Shown: positions 7,782-16,800, counted from the first letter of the stretch. The stretch: 64,000 nt of DNA from JBCCXL01 sp039191605 (GCA_039191605.1 JBCCXL010000011.1:62001-126000), one strand, 5' to 3'. Notes: generated from the letters alone by a model not told the origin. Program-made: numbers and translations.

Positions 7782-9542
7782 ATGACCCTGCACTCCCCCC
7801 ATCCTGCGCCTTCGGACGGTCCTCCCCCCTCGCCCCCCAATCCAGCTCCGCTGTTGACCGTCGACGGGCTGAGGGTGAGCTTTCCCCGCCGCGATGGCGA
7901 AGGCGGCCGGGTACAGGTGGTGAAGGATTTGTCCTTCGATCTGCACCGCGGCGAGATCGTCGGGCTAGTTGGGGAGAGCGGCTCCGGTAAAAGCCTCACC
8001 GCCCTCTCCCTGATGCGCCTCGTGCCGCCGCCGGGAAGCCTGGATGCCGGCACTCTGCGAATCGATGGTCAGAAGATCGGAGAGTTGAAGGGAACCCGAC
8101 TGCGGCAGCTGCGGGGCGGCCGCATCGGGATGATCTTTCAAGAGCCCTCCTCAGCCCTCAATCCGGTTCTCAGCATCGGCTATCAAATCATCGAGGCGAT
8201 TCGCGCCCATCGCCCTCTGAGCCGCCGTCAAGCGAGAGAAGAAGCGGCCCGTCTCCTGGAGCTGGTAGCCCTTCCAGAGCCTCGCCGGCGGCTGCGCTCC
8301 TACCCTCATCAGCTCTCCGGTGGCCAACGGCAGCGGGTGATGATCGCCATCGCGCTGGCCGGCCAGCCGGATCTGCTGGTAGCGGACGAACCCACCACCG
8401 CTCTGGACGTCACCATTCAGGCGCAGATTCTGGATCTGCTGCAGCAGCTGAGGGAAGACCTCGGCCTGGCGGTACTGCTGATCACCCACGACCTCGCGGT
8501 GGTGGCGGAGACCTGCGACCGCGTGATGGTGATGTACAACGGGGAATTGGTAGAGAAGGCTTCGGTGGAGACCTTGTTCGCGAAGCCCCAGCATTCCCAT
8601 ACCCGCGCCCTGCTGGCGGCCTTGCCTCGCCTGGGGTCAGGCAAGACCGGAGGCGCCGAGGTGGCGGAGGACGCAGGCCCCTCTCCCTTGCTCAGCGTTC
8701 GCGGTCTCGAGAAGCGCTTCGAGCTCTCTTCCGGGTGGCTGCAGTCCCGCAGCGAAGTGCGGGCGGTAGACGGAGTGGATCTCGACATCCACCGTGGCGA
8801 GTGTCTCGCCCTGGTGGGGGAGTCTGGCTCTGGCAAGACGACCTTCGGTCGCTGCGTCACCCGTCTGCTGCAGCCCAACGCCGGCACCGTACGCTTCGAC
8901 GGCGAAGATCTCCTCGCCCTCTCGGGGTCCAAGCTGAGGCGCAAGCGAAAGCGCTTCCAAATGATCTTCCAGGACCCCTACAGCTCCCTCAATCCGAGAA
9001 TGCGGGTTGGCGCGATCCTCGAAGAACCTTTGGCGGTGCATCGGCTCGTTCCCCGCAGCCAGCGCCCCGAGCGCGTTACCGAGCTCTTGGAGCAGGTGGG
9101 CCTACCGGCAGACGCAGCCCGGCGCTACCCCCATGAGTTTTCCGGCGGGCAACGGCAGCGGGTGGTCATCGCCCGCGCCTTGGCTACCGAGCCAGACCTG
9201 ATCATCGCCGATGAGCCGGTTTCCGCCCTGGATGTATCAGTTCGTGCGCAGATCATTCAGCTCTTGTCCGAGCTTCGCCAGGAGCTGGGCCTCACGTTGC
9301 TCTTCATCACCCACGACCTTGCGTTGGTAGAGCAGATCGCGGACCGGGTAGCGGTGCTCTACCTCGGAAAGTTGGTGGAATTAGCGCCGGCGCGCCAGCT
9401 CTTCGCGGAGCCCGAACATCCTTATACCGTCTCTCTATTGGAGGCGGTACCGCGGGTAGACCCCGGGCGTCGCCGTCGGCAGAGCTCCGCCCCAGAGGGC
9501 CGGCCGGGGACTCCCTCGGCAGCTGATTCGCCCGGGAGCTGA
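7782..9542 (+). CDS. ABC transporter with two fused ATPase domains (peptide/nickel type, YejF/GsiA-like)
   Basis: A 586-residue fusion of two ABC ATPases of the DppD and DppF kind, like YejF and GsiA. The first half has Walker A GESGSGKS, signature LSGGQRQRV and Walker B LLVADEPTTALDV; the second has GESGSGKT, FSGGQRQRV and LIIADEPVSALDV. Each is followed by the oligopeptide-type tail (HSHTRALLAALPRL; HPYTVSLLEAVPRV). It should energise uptake of peptides or a similar substrate at the inner membrane. No permease or binding-protein genes are beside it, so partners must be elsewhere. Start is ATG 7782, or the GTG directly before it at 7779. The frame is open further upstream without coding character. 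Confidence 0.88.
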   Translation: MTLHSPHPAPSDGPPPSPPNPAPLLTVDGLRVSFPRRDGEGGRVQVVKDLSFDLHRGEIVGLVGESGSGKSLTALSLMRLVPPPGSLDAGTLRIDGQKIGELKGTRLRQLRGGRIGMIFQEPSSALNPVLSIGYQIIEAIRAHRPLSRRQAREEAARLLELVALPEPRRRLRSYPHQLSGGQRQRVMIAIALAGQPDLLVADEPTTALDVTIQAQILDLLQQLREDLGLAVLLITHDLAVVAETCDRVMVMYNGELVEKASVETLFAKPQHSHTRALLAALPRLGSGKTGGAEVAEDAGPSPLLSVRGLEKRFELSSGWLQSRSEVRAVDGVDLDIHRGECLALVGESGSGKTTFGRCVTRLLQPNAGTVRFDGEDLLALSGSKLRRKRKRFQMIFQDPYSSLNPRMRVGAILEEPLAVHRLVPRSQRPERVTELLEQVGLPADAARRYPHEFSGGQRQRVVIARALATEPDLIIADEPVSALDVSVRAQIIQLLSELRQELGLTLLFITHDLALVEQIADRVAVLYLGKLVELAPARQLFAEPEHPYTVSLLEAVPRVDPGRRRRQSSAPEGRPGTPSAADSPGS

Positions 9543-9819
9543 TTCGGGGGCCACCTCGCTCGTCCATCGAGCTTCCCGATGGCGCCCTTCGGTGGCGTCC
9601 TTTGAGGCAATTTAGCCAGGCGGAAGGTACTAAAGCACAGAGAAGAGCGATGGTCGAGCCTCGCCCCGAAGGGACGGATCATGGAACAATAAGGTGCTTG
9701 CGGCGTAGGATCCTTTAGAGGACCGGATCCACCGATCCCTCTGCCGCGAACCTGCTGTTGAAACCTAGTGCCGAGGTCCCCAACTTCCGGGATCATCGCT
9801 TCGAGGAGGAGTCTCTTTC

Positions 9820-11505
9820 ATGATCGCTTTCCGCCCGCTGGCCGGACCATCGCGGCAGCGCCGCATCCAGCGTCCAATTTCGATGCTGGCCTCTCCCTCT
9901 GCTCTCCTTTCGTTGGTGGCGGTCTTCGCCCTCCTCCTCGGATTCTTCGCGCCAGGCTCGCTACACGCCCAGGTGGTGCTGGACACCGCCCTGGAAGAGC
10001 TTCCGGAGCCCCAGCTGGACGACGCGGGGGAATCCCTGCCGCTGAGCCTGGAGCAGGCCATCGAGATCGCCCTACGGCGCAACCTCGACCTCGTCCTGCA
10101 GCGCTACGACCGCGCCTCCGCGGAGCTCGGGCTGGGACGGGACTTAGGCATCTACGACCCCAACCTCACCGCCTCCTACACCCTCACCGATGAAACCTTC
10201 TCCGCCGGCTCCGACCTCGACGGCGCCGCGGTGCGAACCGATGAGGACGCCACCTGGCGGGCTGACCTCAGCCAGCTGACCCCGTACGGCGGTACCGCCA
10301 CCTTCAGCCTCTTCCAGCGGCGCATTTCCACCAACAACGTCAACGTCCCGCTGAATCCGCAGTACACCCAGGCCTGGGATCTGCGCTTCGTTCAGCCGCT
10401 GCTGCGCAACTTCGGCCGCCTCGCCACCGAGCGTCAGCTGCTGCTCACCCGCCGCGACATCGCCCTCTCCCAGGAGGCCTTCGAGCAGCAGGTGATCACC
10501 GTCATTCAGAGCGTCGAGAACGCGTACTGGAACCTGGTGCGCTCCCGCAAGCAGCTGGAGGTCTCGCAGCAGAGTCTCGATCTCGCTCAGGAGCTGCTGG
10601 AGCGCAACAAGATCCGGGTGGAGGTTGGCACCCTGGCCCCCTTCGAGCTGGTGCAGAGTGAAGCCGGCGTGGCTCGCCGTGAAGGCGACATCATTCGCAA
10701 CAGCGCCGCCGTGGGCGATGCAGAGGACGAATTGCGCCGCCTCCTCAACCTCGACGAGGGGCAGGTGTGGAACCTCGAGCTGGTGCCCACCACCCAGGCG
10801 GAAGTCAGCGATCTAGACGTCTCCGTCGATAGCGCCATCGCCATCGCCCTCGAGGAACGCTCCGAGCTACAGACTCAGGACCTGACCGTCGAGCGCCTGG
10901 AGGTGGAGTCGAAGTACTTCGACAACCAGCAGCTGCCGGGTCTCGACCTCGACGTCACCTACGGTCCGACCGCGGTAGCGGGCTCCACCGGAGACGCCTT
11001 CGACATCATCCGCGATCGCGACTTCGACGGCTGGACCATTCGCCTCTCCGCTACCTATGACATCGGCAACCGCAGCGCCAAGGCGCGTTCCGCCATCGCC
11101 GATGTCGCCCTCGATCGTGGCCGTACCGCCCGCACCCAGCTGGAGCAGCGCATCGCCACCGAAGTGCGAAGCGCCGTGCGCCAGCTGGAAGCCGCCGCCA
11201 AGGAAGTCGACGCCGCCCGGGCTTCCCGTGAAGCCCAGGAGAAGAGTCTCGAAGCCGAACGCAAGCGCTTCGAGAACGGCATGTCCACCTCCTTCCAGGT
11301 TCTGCAGATTCAGGAAGACCTCGCCACCGCCCAGAGCGAAGAAGTGCGAGCCATCACCAGCTACCGCAACCAGCTCACCGAGTACCAGCGCTCTATCGGC
11401 CGCCTGCTGACGGAGAACGGAGTAGAGCTCACCGATAGCGTCGCCGAGGCCTCCGCCGAGGACGACGAGGGCGGCTTCTGGGACTTCCTCACCTCTTCCG
11501 ACTGA
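9820..11505 (+). CDS. TolC-family outer-membrane efflux protein
   Basis: A 561-residue outer-membrane channel protein of the OEP/TolC family, which forms the exit duct for efflux pumps or type I secretion. A Sec signal peptide of about 50 residues with a late hydrophobic core ends near SLHA/QV. LSLEQAIEIALRRNLDL is the family's typical first repeat, and long coiled-coil helices follow in two tandem halves, the second with RTQLEQRIATEVRSAVRQLE. ATG 9820 has GAGGAGGA nine bases upstream. No periplasmic adaptor or inner-membrane pump gene is adjacent, so its partner is unknown. A strong terminator follows at 11549, so the gene is probably monocistronic. Confidence 0.88.
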   Translation: MIAFRPLAGPSRQRRIQRPISMLASPSALLSLVAVFALLLGFFAPGSLHAQVVLDTALEELPEPQLDDAGESLPLSLEQAIEIALRRNLDLVLQRYDRASAELGLGRDLGIYDPNLTASYTLTDETFSAGSDLDGAAVRTDEDATWRADLSQLTPYGGTATFSLFQRRISTNNVNVPLNPQYTQAWDLRFVQPLLRNFGRLATERQLLLTRRDIALSQEAFEQQVITVIQSVENAYWNLVRSRKQLEVSQQSLDLAQELLERNKIRVEVGTLAPFELVQSEAGVARREGDIIRNSAAVGDAEDELRRLLNLDEGQVWNLELVPTTQAEVSDLDVSVDSAIAIALEERSELQTQDLTVERLEVESKYFDNQQLPGLDLDVTYGPTAVAGSTGDAFDIIRDRDFDGWTIRLSATYDIGNRSAKARSAIADVALDRGRTARTQLEQRIATEVRSAVRQLEAAAKEVDAARASREAQEKSLEAERKRFENGMSTSFQVLQIQEDLATAQSEEVRAITSYRNQLTEYQRSIGRLLTENGVELTDSVAEASAEDDEGGFWDFLTSSD

Positions 11506-11548
11506 GAGAACCTCACCTCTACACCGCCCTGACTCCACCAGGGATCCA

Positions 11549-11584
11549 AGCCAGCGCCCTCCGGTAGGGGAGCGCTGGCTTGTT
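11549..11584 (+). terminator. Rho-independent terminator after the TolC-like gene
   Basis: The arms AGCCAGCGC (11549-11557) and GCGCTGGCT (11572-11580) pair perfectly, the inner CCCT/AGGG can extend the stem, and TTGTTTCGTTT follows. It lies 44 bases after the stop at 11505. Confidence 0.8.
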
Positions 11585-11650
11585 TCGTTTCTGGGCTTCT
11601 TCCGTTTCTGGGCTTGTTTGGTTCTTAGGCTTGCTTGGTTTTTGGACTTC
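11581..11650. repeat. Degenerate short tandem repeat after the terminator
   Basis: Three to four imperfect copies of a roughly 20-base T/G-rich unit of the form GTTTCTGGGCTTCTT follow the terminator stem. The copies drift in sequence. No function is apparent; it may be slippage-derived sequence. Confidence 0.5.
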
Positions 11651-11880
11651 GGAGATTCCCCATGTCGCGGACTCCACAGGCCTCCTGAGTCCTACAGACT
11701 CCTAAAGCCCCTGCGCCCTGCTGTCACCCAGCTGGGGCGCGGGAGTCTTTCCGCAATGCGCGGCGCAGAGTAGAGTCGTTTTGCTCCCCTCTCTGTCGTC
11801 ACCCACCCCTTAGAGCTCCGGCGAGAGCTCCTTGTCTTGTTGCTCTGCGCCGGTTTGCGAACCTGTGAGGAGACAATCCT

Positions 11881-12942
11881 ATGCGCCTCAATTTCCTCGT
11901 ACCGTGCCCTTCGCTCACGGTAGCCGCCCTCGTTGCCGGCTTCCTGCTCGCTGGCTGCCTGCTGGCTGCCTCTCCCGCCACCGCCAACCCACCCTGCGGC
12001 GCAACCCTCAGTGGCACCACCCATCTCACCGCGAACCTCCACTGTACTTCCGGTCCCTACGCCCTTCGCCTCAACGCTAACGCCGTGCTCCAACTCGACG
12101 GCTATGCCCTCACCGGCACAGTGCCGGTGGGCGTGCTGATCGACGGCGACAACGCTGTGGTGCGGGGCTTCGGCTCTATCGAAGGCTTCACCACCGGCAT
12201 TTCCGCCAGCGGCTATCACGGCGTCGAGGTCGATAGCGTCGCCTTCAGCCTGCTAGGAACCGGCGTTCTGCTGGAAGACGGCAAAGACGGCGAGGTCTTC
12301 GGCTCGACCTTCAGCTTCATCACCGCCGCAGGAGTGGAGCTGCGGGACGCTTCTGCCGCCGACGTGCTCTACCACTCGATCCACGGCAATACCTTTTTCC
12401 GGATAAACGAAGGGGTGCGTCTTTGCGGAACCCAGGTGAAGTACAACCAGATCTCCACCAATACCTTCTTCGATGGCGACTACGGCGTGCGGGCGATCCA
12501 CGGCGCGAACTACAACCACATCTTGAAGAACGAGCACGACGGCGCCGCGGTGGCCGCGGTGGGGTTGGAGAACGTCTCCAACAACCTAGTGGAGGGCAAC
12601 CGGATGCAGGACGGCGCCCGCGGCGTGTGGATCCTCGGCGAGGCGCTTCCTCTCACCAGCCCCTGTGACCTCAGTCAGGTACTGCCGGAAAGCTGGGATA
12701 ACTGGGTGCGCACCAACACGATGTTGCTCAATATCACCGGCGTTCAGCTCGGCGGCGCCAGCGGCTTCGCAACCACCCGGGACAATACGGTGACCGGCAA
12801 CAAGATTCACGATGGATCCGTGGGCGGAGATCTGCGGGCTGATAGCCAGAACAACGATTTCTTCGGCAATAGCTTCTGCAACCTGAGCACCGGAATCCTT
12901 GATCTTGGAACCGGCAACATCACGGTGCCCAACCCATGCTAA
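11881..12942 (+). CDS. Secreted right-handed parallel beta-helix protein 1
   Basis: A 353-residue protein with a Sec signal peptide (hydrophobic residues about 12-33, cleavage near ATA/NP). The mature part starts with NPPCGATLSGTTHL, then many short repeats rich in Asn, Gly and aliphatic residues (NTFFRINEGVRL, NLVEGNRMQDGARGVWI), as in NosD/pectate-lyase-like parallel beta-helices. Six cysteines in the mature part suggest disulfides. Start ATG 11881 has GAGGAG upstream. The stop overlaps the next gene's start by seven bases, so the two are translationally coupled. Such proteins bind or cleave surface polysaccharides, but I see no catalytic signature and cannot assign an activity. Confidence 0.75.
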   Translation: MRLNFLVPCPSLTVAALVAGFLLAGCLLAASPATANPPCGATLSGTTHLTANLHCTSGPYALRLNANAVLQLDGYALTGTVPVGVLIDGDNAVVRGFGSIEGFTTGISASGYHGVEVDSVAFSLLGTGVLLEDGKDGEVFGSTFSFITAAGVELRDASAADVLYHSIHGNTFFRINEGVRLCGTQVKYNQISTNTFFDGDYGVRAIHGANYNHILKNEHDGAAVAAVGLENVSNNLVEGNRMQDGARGVWILGEALPLTSPCDLSQVLPESWDNWVRTNTMLLNITGVQLGGASGFATTRDNTVTGNKIHDGSVGGDLRADSQNNDFFGNSFCNLSTGILDLGTGNITVPNPC

Positions 12943-14042
12943 GCCTCACTCTACGCTCCCTCCCGCGCGCCTTACGGCTTCGAGCTCTCATCCCCTTCTG
13001 CCTCGCCCCTCTCTACCTCGGACTGCTGCTGAGCTTCGGACTACCCACAAGCCTTGCTGCTCTCAGCTGCGGCGACACCCTCAGCGGGGTCGTGACCCTG
13101 CAGCAGAATCTCCATTGTCCGGGTCCAGGGGTTGCCCTCACTCTGGAGGCCGAGGCTGTCCTGGTACTCAACGGATTCACCCTCTCCGGAGTGGCGGCCC
13201 CCCACGACCCAAGATTCGCCAGCACCGGCTTGCACATCCAGGGGGATGGAGCCATCGTCCTGGGGCCTGGAGCGATCTCTGGCTTCAACTACGGCGTCAT
13301 CGCCGTGGGAGTCAATGACATCCGAGTGGGCTCCGTCGACTTCAGCAACCATCAGGATGGGTCCATCGTGTGGCGCAGCGTCAGCCGCAGCGCGATCGAT
13401 GGATCCACCTTCCAGGATGATCAGCTCCACAGCATCGCGATTCTGGACATGACCGGCCAGGACGCCTCGGAGCTCAACTTCCTCTTTGCCAACAGCTTCG
13501 ACCGCGTTCATTACGCGATCTTCCTCTGCGGGCCCTCGGTGGCCCACAACGACATCGAGCAGAATTTGATCACTGAAGCCCAGTGGGCCCAGGTGGTGTG
13601 TAGCGGCAGCCACGACAACCGCTTCAGCGAGAATCAGGTCGTCGACAGCGTAATCGCCACGCTGGTCTATTCCGCCCAGGAGAATGACTTCCTCGACGAG
13701 ACCTACAGCTCCAACCGAACCGGATGGCAGCTCAGCGGAGGGCCACCGAGCTATCCCGGCTGGCCGCCGGTGAATAGCTACGACATCAAGCCCAGCGGCA
13801 ACTTTCTCGACAGCTCCACCCTCCAGGACAACGAGCAAGGCGTGCTCCTCGGCACCTCCTCGCTTGCCGAAGCGAATGGCAACATCGTCCTCGGCAGCGT
13901 GATCGACGGCTCGTTCATCGGCATAGCCCTCGGCTCCAATAGCTCCGACAACGGCGTCTACGCCAACACCGTCTGCGGCAGTCAGGTCTCCATCGAAGAC
14001 CTAGGAGTCGGCAATACCGTCGCCTTCAATACGGTCTGCTAG
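12936..14042 (+). CDS. Secreted right-handed parallel beta-helix protein 2
   Basis: A 368-residue paralogue of the preceding protein. After a signal peptide (hydrophobic residues about 17-42) the mature chain opens with LSCGDTLSGVVTLQQNLHC, matching the first protein's opening, and both end on a Cys preceded by a beta-helix coil ending in a Thr/Asn-rich turn. Internal turns such as NSFDRVHYAIFLCG and NSSDNGVYANTVCG repeat at beta-helix spacing. Its ATG lies within the end of the first gene. The pair looks like a tandem duplication that has diverged, expressed together. Function unknown; cell-surface or extracellular location is inferred from the signal peptide. Confidence 0.75.
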   Translation: MLSLTLRSLPRALRLRALIPFCLAPLYLGLLLSFGLPTSLAALSCGDTLSGVVTLQQNLHCPGPGVALTLEAEAVLVLNGFTLSGVAAPHDPRFASTGLHIQGDGAIVLGPGAISGFNYGVIAVGVNDIRVGSVDFSNHQDGSIVWRSVSRSAIDGSTFQDDQLHSIAILDMTGQDASELNFLFANSFDRVHYAIFLCGPSVAHNDIEQNLITEAQWAQVVCSGSHDNRFSENQVVDSVIATLVYSAQENDFLDETYSSNRTGWQLSGGPPSYPGWPPVNSYDIKPSGNFLDSSTLQDNEQGVLLGTSSLAEANGNIVLGSVIDGSFIGIALGSNSSDNGVYANTVCGSQVSIEDLGVGNTVAFNTVC

Positions 14043-14070
14043 CGACGGCGTCTGCTAAGTAGCAGTGGGG

Positions 14071-14110
14071 TAGGGGGCACCCAACGGTCTTACCGGGCAG
14101 GTGTTCCCTA
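14071..14110 (+). terminator. Possible hairpin terminator after the beta-helix pair
   Basis: TAGGGGGCACC (14071-14081) and GGTGTTCCCTA (14100-14110) can form an 11-base-pair stem including two G-U pairs. There is no T tract, so a Rho-independent role is uncertain. Confidence 0.35.
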
Positions 14111-14198
14111 CCTAGGATGTGTCCTGCTTCACAGCCTTAAGCACGTAGCCGCTCAGATCTCCATCGGCGAGAACCAAGAAAGCCGAGAACTCAGAAGG

Positions 14199-14285
14199 TG
14201 GTGCCGAAGGAGGGACTCGAACCCTCAAGCCCTTGCGGGCGGGGGATTTTGAATCCCCTGCGTCTGCCAATTCCGCCACTTCGGC
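14199..14285 (-). tRNA. tRNA-Leu (anticodon CAA)
   Basis: Read on the minus strand, the 87-base sequence starts GCCGAAGTGGCGGAATTGGC and ends in an encoded CCA. The acceptor stem pairs GCCGAAG with CTTCGGC. The anticodon stem GGGGA/TCCCC holds the loop TTCAAAA, giving anticodon CAA, which reads UUG. A long variable arm (class II tRNA) and a T arm GAGGGTTCGAGTCCCTC agree with tRNA-Leu. Confidence 0.95.
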
Positions 14286-14460
14286 CTGATCTTTTGGGGG
14301 ACTGAAATCCTGCGTCCCTATCGCTCACGAAAAGTCTTGATTCAAGAGTCTCGAGAGGCTGACTTCAGCGGGGCGATTTCCTCGCCCGGCCCGGCCCTGG
14401 ATCGTAGGTCGACGCGGAGATAGAGTCAAGCCCCAAGGCTCAATCCGCTGCTTCAGCGCC

Positions 14461-14489
14461 TTGACAAAACCAGCTAAATAGCGTATTTT
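14461..14489 (+). promoter_or_regulatory. Strong sigma-70-type promoter
   Basis: A perfect TTGACA (14461-14466), a 17-base spacer and TATTTT (14484-14489) lie in an AT-rich island unusual for this DNA. Transcription would start near 14496 and run towards carD, leaving a leader of about 730 bases, or an unrecognised RNA. Confidence 0.65.
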
Positions 14490-14964
14490 AATAGGGTAAT
14501 GGTGAGCTGGTGCGTGCTGATCAAGGCTGATTGTAGATAACTTGATGAACCTCCCTCGTCGGGCTTGAGCGTGAACTTGTCGCTTGCCCGCCAGCGGGAG
14601 GCTTCTAGCATTGTGCTTGTCTGCTGATTCCGTCAGCCAGGTCCCGCACGACCAGGGGACAGCCTAATTCCTTCGTTAGGGCCTCCGCCACCAAGTATTG
14701 AAGCTTGCCTCTCGGCAGCGAGACGATGGAACTGCGGTCTTTGCTTGCGCGGCCATCCACGTTGTGTCTGTCCTGAGAGTCTGTCTCGAGAGCCTTTGCC
14801 GAGGCCTCGGTCCGCCACCGTGGCGGGATTCGCATTTTGCGCCGGTCTCGGCAGCGCTCACCGAGCGAAGGGCGCTCGCTGAAGGGATCCGCATGAATCC
14901 CGAACCCAATGGCCTCACGCCTTTGCACCTGCTGCCCTCGAACTGATCGTAGCTTTTGCACTCG

Positions 14965-15018
14965 CAGCCTTTGAACTCATCGCAGCCTTTGAACTCATCG
15001 CAGCCTTTGAACTCATCA
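14965..15018. repeat. 18-base tandem repeat, three copies
   Basis: CAGCCTTTGAACTCATCG is repeated at 14965-14982 and 14983-15000, with a third copy at 15001-15018 differing in the last base. Degenerate partial copies precede it from about 14921. If translated in the carD frame it would encode the peptide unit QPLNSS. Confidence 0.85.
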
Positions 15019-15225
15019 CTGTCTCAAGCTGGTGGAGGAGTAGGGCATCACCCCACCCTTAGCTTCGAGGCGGTCTCTCTACCCGCTGGTCCGTCCCCCA
15101 GCGTCACCGCACCCCCGTGCGTTCACAACGACGAGCTCCGCGGTAGCCCTTTGGGCAAGTCCCCCGTGCCGCCACCCGCCGGTACCCTTCCGCCGCTCGC
15201 CGCTAGCCAGTTAGGAGAAGCTCTC

Positions 15226-15759
15226 TTGGGAAGTCTGGAAGACATCGATATTGGTCATAAAGTCGTTTACCCCAGCCATGGGGTCGCGGTCGTCGAGAAG
15301 ATTGAGAAGACGAGTCTCGATGGTCACGAGCAGGTCTTCTACCACCTGCGGCTCCTGTCTAACGACTCCAAGGTCATGATCCCGGAAACCAACCTCGAGT
15401 TGGTGGGCCTGCGCCCGCTCTGCGATCCGAAAGCCATCGACGATCTATTCAAAATCCTTGAAGACGGCAACATCGACACCTACAAGGATTGGAAGGGTCG
15501 CTACAAGCAGAATCTCGACAAGATGAAGACCGGAAATCTCACCGACGTCGCCGAGGTGCTCAAGAACCTCCGCCTGGTCAGCGAGAAGAAGAGCCTGTCC
15601 TTCCGCGAGAAGAAGATGTACGAGCGCGCCAAGTACTTCATCGTCAGCGAAGTGGCCCACGTTCGCGACCTCGACGAGGAAGAATCCTCCCAGCAGGTGG
15701 AGGACGCCCTCGAAGCCAGCCTGGCGAAGCGTCAGAAGAGCGTGAAGGCCGCCAGCTAA
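15226..15759 (+). CDS. carD: CarD/CdnL-family transcription regulator
   Basis: CarD-family proteins bind the RNA polymerase beta subunit and stabilise open promoter complexes, mainly at ribosomal RNA and growth genes. The 177-residue product opens with the RNA-polymerase-interacting Tudor-like domain (DIGHKVVYPSHGVAVVEKIE), then has the helical DNA-binding domain (DTYKDWKGRYKQNLDKMKTG; LSFREKKMYERAKYFIVSEVA). The frame is open back to an ATG at 14956. That would add 90 low-complexity residues partly encoded by the 18-base repeat. I prefer the TTG at 15226, which has AGGAG at 15213-15217 and gives the normal family length. The family call is firm; the start is not. Confidence 0.88.
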   Translation: MGSLEDIDIGHKVVYPSHGVAVVEKIEKTSLDGHEQVFYHLRLLSNDSKVMIPETNLELVGLRPLCDPKAIDDLFKILEDGNIDTYKDWKGRYKQNLDKMKTGNLTDVAEVLKNLRLVSEKKSLSFREKKMYERAKYFIVSEVAHVRDLDEEESSQQVEDALEASLAKRQKSVKAAS

Positions 15760-15990
15760 AGGCTGACCAGCCAAGGCCTCACCAGCTAAGGTCAGCCCCA
15801 ACGCCTGAGGGCCTTGGTTCGTATTTCCTGCGTCGCTCCCACTTTGGGGGCGGCGCAGTTCTGCTTTCGGGCGCCCGCGGCGCCACCCCCAATCGGAGCC
15901 GCCGCCAGAAGCCACCGCGAAGACACTGCGAAGACACCGCGAAGCCTCCGCCGAACTCACGCTTCACTGCCTCGGGAAGGACGGGATCCT

Positions 15991-16770
15991 ATGCTCCGCC
16001 ATCCGCTCCCTCAGACCACTCGCCGCTTCTTCCATCGCGCCCTGCCCCTGCTGGCGGCGCTCCTGCTCCTCGGCGGACTCAACCCCGCCGCCCTCGAGGC
16101 CCAGGGGCTGCTCTCCCTGACCCGCGCCGAGCTCGACCTCGAGCGGCGGCTGATGGCGGAAGACTTACGGCTCTACGCCGCCTCCCGAGGCGAGGTAGAG
16201 GAGGCCGCCAGCGCCCTCACCGCCGCCCTCACCGCCTTCGACGAGCAGATCGACAGCCGCGAGGTCTCGGTGCTCCAGCTGGAGCTGCTGGAGAGCCGCG
16301 CCGCCCGCGCTCAGGTGGAGCACGAGGCGGCCCTCGACGGCGCCACCCGCATTCGCCACCGCCTGGTGGACCGCCTGCGCCGCACTGCCCTGCTGGCGGA
16401 GCGCATCGAGGCCCTCGGCGGCGATGACGTGCTGCGCCAGGACCCCATCTCCGGAGCCTGGGATCTGGAGGTCGACCCCGGTGGGGTGGAAGGGCGGCTG
16501 GAGCTCAGCGCCAACGGCACCCTGATCAGCGGCACCTACCAGCTGGAAGACGGCAGCAACGGCTCGGTGAGCGGCACCTATGCCGGCGGGCGACTCAGCC
16601 TGGAGCGGGTGGATTCCCGCACCGGCTTCGACAGCCTGTGGACCGGCGAAGTCGACCTCGCCCGGCGGGAGATCAGCGGCCGCTGGATCGCCACGGAGCT
16701 CGCCGCCGGCGAGCCGACGGCGGGCAACTGGCGAGCGCGAAAGATCGAGATACGGGGCGAGGGTCCCTGA
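15991..16770 (+). CDS. Exported hypothetical protein (coiled coil plus beta domain)
   Basis: A 259-residue protein of unknown function. A Sec signal peptide (core LPLLAALLLLGG, cleavage near LEA/QG) leads to a helical region of about 100 residues rich in Ala, Glu and Arg that should form a coiled coil. The C-terminal 110 residues are Gly-rich beta strands in a regular pattern (NGTLISGTYQLEDGSNGSVS; WTGEVDLARREISGRWIATE), as in small barrel domains. ATG 15991 has GGGAAGG ten bases upstream; earlier starts in the same frame give Pro/Ala-rich sequence without a signal peptide. A hairpin follows directly. Periplasmic location is inferred. Confidence 0.65.
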   Translation: MLRHPLPQTTRRFFHRALPLLAALLLLGGLNPAALEAQGLLSLTRAELDLERRLMAEDLRLYAASRGEVEEAASALTAALTAFDEQIDSREVSVLQLELLESRAARAQVEHEAALDGATRIRHRLVDRLRRTALLAERIEALGGDDVLRQDPISGAWDLEVDPGGVEGRLELSANGTLISGTYQLEDGSNGSVSGTYAGGRLSLERVDSRTGFDSLWTGEVDLARREISGRWIATELAAGEPTAGNWRARKIEIRGEGP

Positions 16771-16800
16771 AGCCTCTAGCGATCTCCCTAGAGCTTCTTT
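16769..16800 (+). terminator. Terminator-like hairpin overlapping the stop of the exported protein gene
   Basis: GAAGCCTCTAG (16769-16779) pairs with CTAGAGCTTC (16788-16797) with one bulged C, followed by TTTC. It begins at the stop codon. Confidence 0.55.

Larger units (their letters stand above)
11506..11880. other. Intergenic region between the TolC-like and beta-helix genes
   Basis: A 375-base gap. It contains the TolC-like terminator and the short repeat tract described separately. The ribosome-binding site of the next gene (GAGGAGA) is at its end. I see no further gene and could not place a promoter with confidence. Confidence 0.5.
14286..15225. other. Long region between tRNA-Leu and carD
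   Basis: About 940 bases. It holds the promoter at 14461, an 18-base tandem repeat at 14965-15018 and open frames on both strands without a recognised family. A minus-strand frame at 14605-14961 ends with a stretch of fairly protein-like composition (LVAEALTKELGCPLVVRDL), which could be the end of a decayed gene, but I cannot identify it. Part of the region may be the carD leader or a small RNA. Confidence 0.4.

Noticed and set aside
14605..14961. A 118-residue minus-strand protein upstream of carD
   Set aside because: Only its C-terminal third looks protein-like and I recognise no family; noted as a possible remnant, not annotated as a gene.
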